This document shows positions 60,333 through 64,000 of a stretch of 64,000 nt of DNA, piece by piece. The stretch comes from Serinus canaria. Taxonomy: Eukaryota > Chordata > Aves > Passeriformes > Fringillidae. The translations under genes and the position numbers were made by a program. The stretch spans positions 124,407,374-124,471,373 of the forward strand of contig NC_066315.1 in assembly GCF_022539315.1 (NCBI RefSeq), written 5' to 3'. Numbering within the stretch: position 1 is the first letter of the stretch; the number at the start of each line of letters is the position of its first letter. Below the pieces are notes generated by a model. The model had not been told where the DNA came from and ran no database searches. It worked only from the letters and a program-made list of their open reading frames with translations.

Positions 60333-63300
60333 ATTATCTGCAGCACTACTGATCACTATCAATTATTACATTATTATGATGAAATTAAGAAACTAGTTGT
60401 CATAGAAGTGGAGTAGCTTTAAAAAAGTATATTAGAGACAAAGTACTGGAATCAGCAGCATGTCTCAGTTTCCACTAGCTACCAATGCAGAATCAGCAGG
60501 ACCGGGCAAGGACGTCTTTTCTTATTCTGCCTCCAGCTTTTCTCTCATCCTTGTCCCCTCCAGTGCTGCTTCCTTCACCCCCCCCCACACCTCCTTACAC
60601 TGGAGAGCAAATGACCTTGATACATTTCCATTTCCTTTTCTTTGGAGCAGAGAACAGACCTTATTAAGTTCATATGTGCATAATAAGTCTATAACCATCT
60701 GCTGCGATTATGAACAGTGTGGTGGTTGAGTTTAGCATTTGGAGAGGAGGTCTGAAGGTCAGCTGTGCTTCAGCTGTAGTGGAGCATCTTAGGTTGACTT
60801 GAATAAGTGAAAAATGGCATCAATTAATGAGCAGCTAGGTTTTAGAGAGGGTTAGCATATAGGGTATTTAAGATCAGTGACACAGCAGCAGAGGATAATA
60901 TGTTCATATCTCAGATACAACAGTAATTGAAACAGTCTCAACATTCTTGTGAGGCTGGACTAGCTTCTTAACAGTTTTTTTTTTTTTCCTTTTCAAATTA
61001 TAAGTCTATAAAAAAAAGAGTAGACTTCTACCTTAGCATGCATTTGCTCTGTTTCAAGCAGAAATCCATTACTTAAGTGGTTTTTAGAACCTGTCACTTC
61101 CTTTCCTGCATGAGGCAATGGAAAGCATGAAGTGGCAAGTACTCCTGATGGGTTGTGGGAGCAACCAGCTCTCAAAAATACAAGTGCCTGTAATGTAAAT
61201 TCTTGGTGTTTATGACTCATGTTTTAGAATTCTGGGAAATCATGCACCTAGGTAATTCTGTTGCTTTCAATGTTTATTTTCTTTGTTTAGTTGCTGATTG
61301 CCTAGATGGTAATAAATTTTTTTCAAGTATCAACTCAGTGGTGTCACTGCATGTTTTTTCTACAAGCCATAATTATGATAATGAAATACACTATTTCTGA
61401 GAGTGTTTCAATTACTTAGATTAAAAGGATATTGATAAGTAGAAAGAAATCTCCCTATGGAAATTCCTTGGTTAGCCAGGGTTTGCTTTATTCAGCTGGA
61501 ATGTTTAGTATATCCACTCAGTTTTGGTAAATTAAGGGAAAGTAAATCTATCTCCATCATGACCTGGTAAACTCCTCTTTCAAAGTACTCTGTGCTCTTG
61601 CAAGCAGGTGATCAAAATCTGGGCCTGCAGCCTGGGGACTGGAGATGGGGAAAAGCATTGTAAGTCCAAACAAGAATTATTCAGCCCAGTGTTTAAACTC
61701 TTTCTGTTTCATGTTCTGAAAAAGGATGAAACACATATGCATGAACAAGGGCCAGCAGGTCATTATCCTAAACTGTTTTTGAATATTTAAAGTACAATAG
61801 GGACACTAATACCATTGCAATAGTTTCTCAGACTTGAAAATAGTGTTCATTGGCAAAATGTCCAGGATTACAGAAAGCTGGAGAACTTGAGGAACAGCCT
61901 CACCTAAAATTTACAGGCAGTGTTTCTTTCATGAAATGGAATTATTAGAAATTAGCAATAACTTTGTCAAAGTGTTATTAAAAGCTGCTAAAGTTCACTG
62001 GAAAATATATTGATCGTAAGTACTGTTTTCTTTTTTTCCTGGGAAGTAAGGGAATGTCTGGGGAAGAGAGAATTGTTTGAATTTTTACCCCAGCCTTTCT
62101 GATGCACATTGAACTTTGACTTGGCTCCTGATTTCATAAACTGGGACAATTACAGATAGTTAATAACTTCAAGATATTGTTTTTATATGAGTTTGCCACT
62201 TAGTTGTTGGATGAGCATGAGTCCACAGATATTTCTTGTTTTGCTTTTATTTACTTCTTTAGGGAGCTGTGCAAATATGATTCAATGTGTAGTGTTTTAT
62301 CAGGGCTTCAGAAAACTTCAGACAGTTTGAAATTATTGGATTTATAAGACTGCACTTCTGGAACTTTGGTTCAGTTAGCCCAATAAATGGTGTTAAAAAA
62401 CTGTTTCACATGCCTTGAAATTCATAAATACAAAAAATACCTTAAATTTCTGAAGAAGTAAAACATGCACTTAAAATAAACTTTTAATACAAAATTCAAA
62501 AATTCATCCAGAAATCCTTCTTCAATTTATTCAGTACTGAAACATTCCTACTGCTTTTTTTTGCCTTCATATTTTTTTTATATCTATAAGAAGTTTCCTT
62601 TTTTCTAAAATTAAAATCTAAACACAAACCCATTGAAACTTTTAAATACTTGTCACCTCTACACTTTTTCAGAAGTTCTTTCCAAACCTTGATTTAAGGA
62701 GACCTCAGGCATTCATCTGTGTCAGTTTATGTTTATAGATTTATTTAATTTTCAGTGGGTCATGTTCTGGTCTTTATATGTTTTACATCATCCTTTTTCT
62801 TACATGAAGAGGACAGGAAATAATCTAAACTAATTTCTGAGGTTATAACTAGGAAAAAATATTGCTTATTTTATTAATATTGAGTATTTTAGTGTTTCTG
62901 TAATGGGTTACAACTGTCATAGGCTATAGCAAAAACTTCCTAATAATTAGTTTCAGCAGTTAAGATTTCAGCACTTGCTTTATTGAATATTCATTTCTGT
63001 CTCAGCTGAGGTTTTTGTTCTGTTCTCAAGGGAGCAAAGCTTTCAGACCATTACTTCATTGTTTTTATTTCTTTCATGAGAGAGATTTAGGGCATAATGC
63101 CAAAATAATGCTCTGGGGATCATCATTAGTATGCTTTACTCAGTTTACCCTTCTCAATCTCTTATTAATCCCTTAAAAATAATCTGTGTAATGATTAAAA
63201 AATGTTTAAATTAGGAAATAAATATTAATGTATACAAGTAACAAATATTAGTCTAATATTCTATGATTAATATTAAGTAGTGGCTGATGTTATCTGGAGC

Positions 63301-64000
63301 TAAGAAAAGGAGAAAAACAGGGGCTCAGTCCATCTACTTACAGGCATTAAGAATTGTGGCTGATAATATTACCCTAATAATAATTGTAACAACTTTTCTG
63401 CAACAATCAGTGGCACATGGCTGGCTCATGTGAGTAGCTGACAGTATGTAGCATGGTTGCACAAATTTTCTAGAAGAGCAAGCTACTGTATCAATTACAA
63501 ATGAGCATTTGCACTCTAAATTAATTGCTAGCTGGGCAAACCAATACGTGCGTGGACTGAGGACAGGAGACTGAATTTTTACAGTTCTGACAGTTTGGGA
63601 TTTATTCTGCTGGGATAGGGGAGCTGTTTTTATATAAAAGGGAACAAAAGGGAGTCAGGTGAAATAATGCAATGAACTATTTGTAGTTCTTGGTCTATTA
63701 TTTAATGGTAAATTTAACTCACTGAATTTCCTCTGAAAGATTGCAGCTATTTCAGTTCCTTAAGTAACCTGGGAGTAATGATCATTGACAGAACAGTTTA
63801 AAAGGTCACAGAATTGAAACTTATGCTGCAATATTTACACTTCCCTGCTTACTTTTTTGATTCTGGAAGTATTAAATGAGTGGCACTTACCCTTCTCAAG
63901 ATGCACATTTTACACTTCTCAAAATATTGTGCATACTCTGCGTGAAGAAATCCATGAGTGCCATAAGTGATGCCTGTGATATGTGATTTCAAGGTTGACT
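60333..64000. other. AT-rich non-coding stretch to window end
   Basis: No gene, RNA or transposon recognised in 3.7 kb. A C9-type run lies near 60578-60587 and a 13-nt poly(T) near 60975-60987. Confidence 0.55.

Overview
This is eukaryotic, most likely bird, non-coding DNA (intergenic or deep intronic). I could not name a single protein-coding gene in it. The window is AT-rich, stops are dense in all six frames, and almost every open frame is under 130 codons. There is no bacterial architecture: no operons, ribosome binding sites, IS elements or CRISPR arrays.

The bird assignment rests on the interspersed repeats. At least seven fragments resemble the 3' end of CR1 retroposons, the dominant LINE of birds and other reptiles. 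They lie at about 1-165, 3200-3490, 11030-11275, 23868-24030, 33661-33850, 55721-55778 and 58130-58186, in both orientations, 5'-truncated and diverged. One old solitary LTR (59682-60332) matches a common avian endogenous-retrovirus LTR that I know by its ends and internal landmarks. No Alu, L1, SINE or DNA-transposon sequence was recognised. The species cannot be determined.

Layout: 1-11 kb is AT-rich, with two CR1 pieces, a G/T-rich tract, a 25-nt poly(A) and a moderately GC-rich block near 3.8-4.2 kb. 11-25 kb holds a CR1 fragment with an internal 43-bp duplication, a local CpG cluster (16.46-16.88 kb), the longest open frame of the window (194 codons, minus strand, 17.8-18.4 kb), a strong short hairpin and another CR1. 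25-45 kb contains several short tandem duplications (18, 20, 27 and 69 bp), one CR1, a large strand-biased T/G tract with a 31-nt poly(T), and a 66-codon minus-strand frame with exon-like composition. 45.7-45.9 kb is a compact GC- and CpG-rich island. 46-58 kb is mostly featureless. 58.7-60.4 kb holds a GGAA-type microsatellite and the solitary LTR, inside which an ATT/ATC microsatellite has expanded. The rest to 64 kb is featureless AT-rich DNA.

No genes act together here. The history visible is retroposon and retrovirus insertion followed by decay, plus replication-slippage duplications. I found no convincing new biological system. The best leads are the unusually long open frame, the exon-like frame, the two CpG-rich spots and several compact dyad motifs; all need comparison with related genomes.
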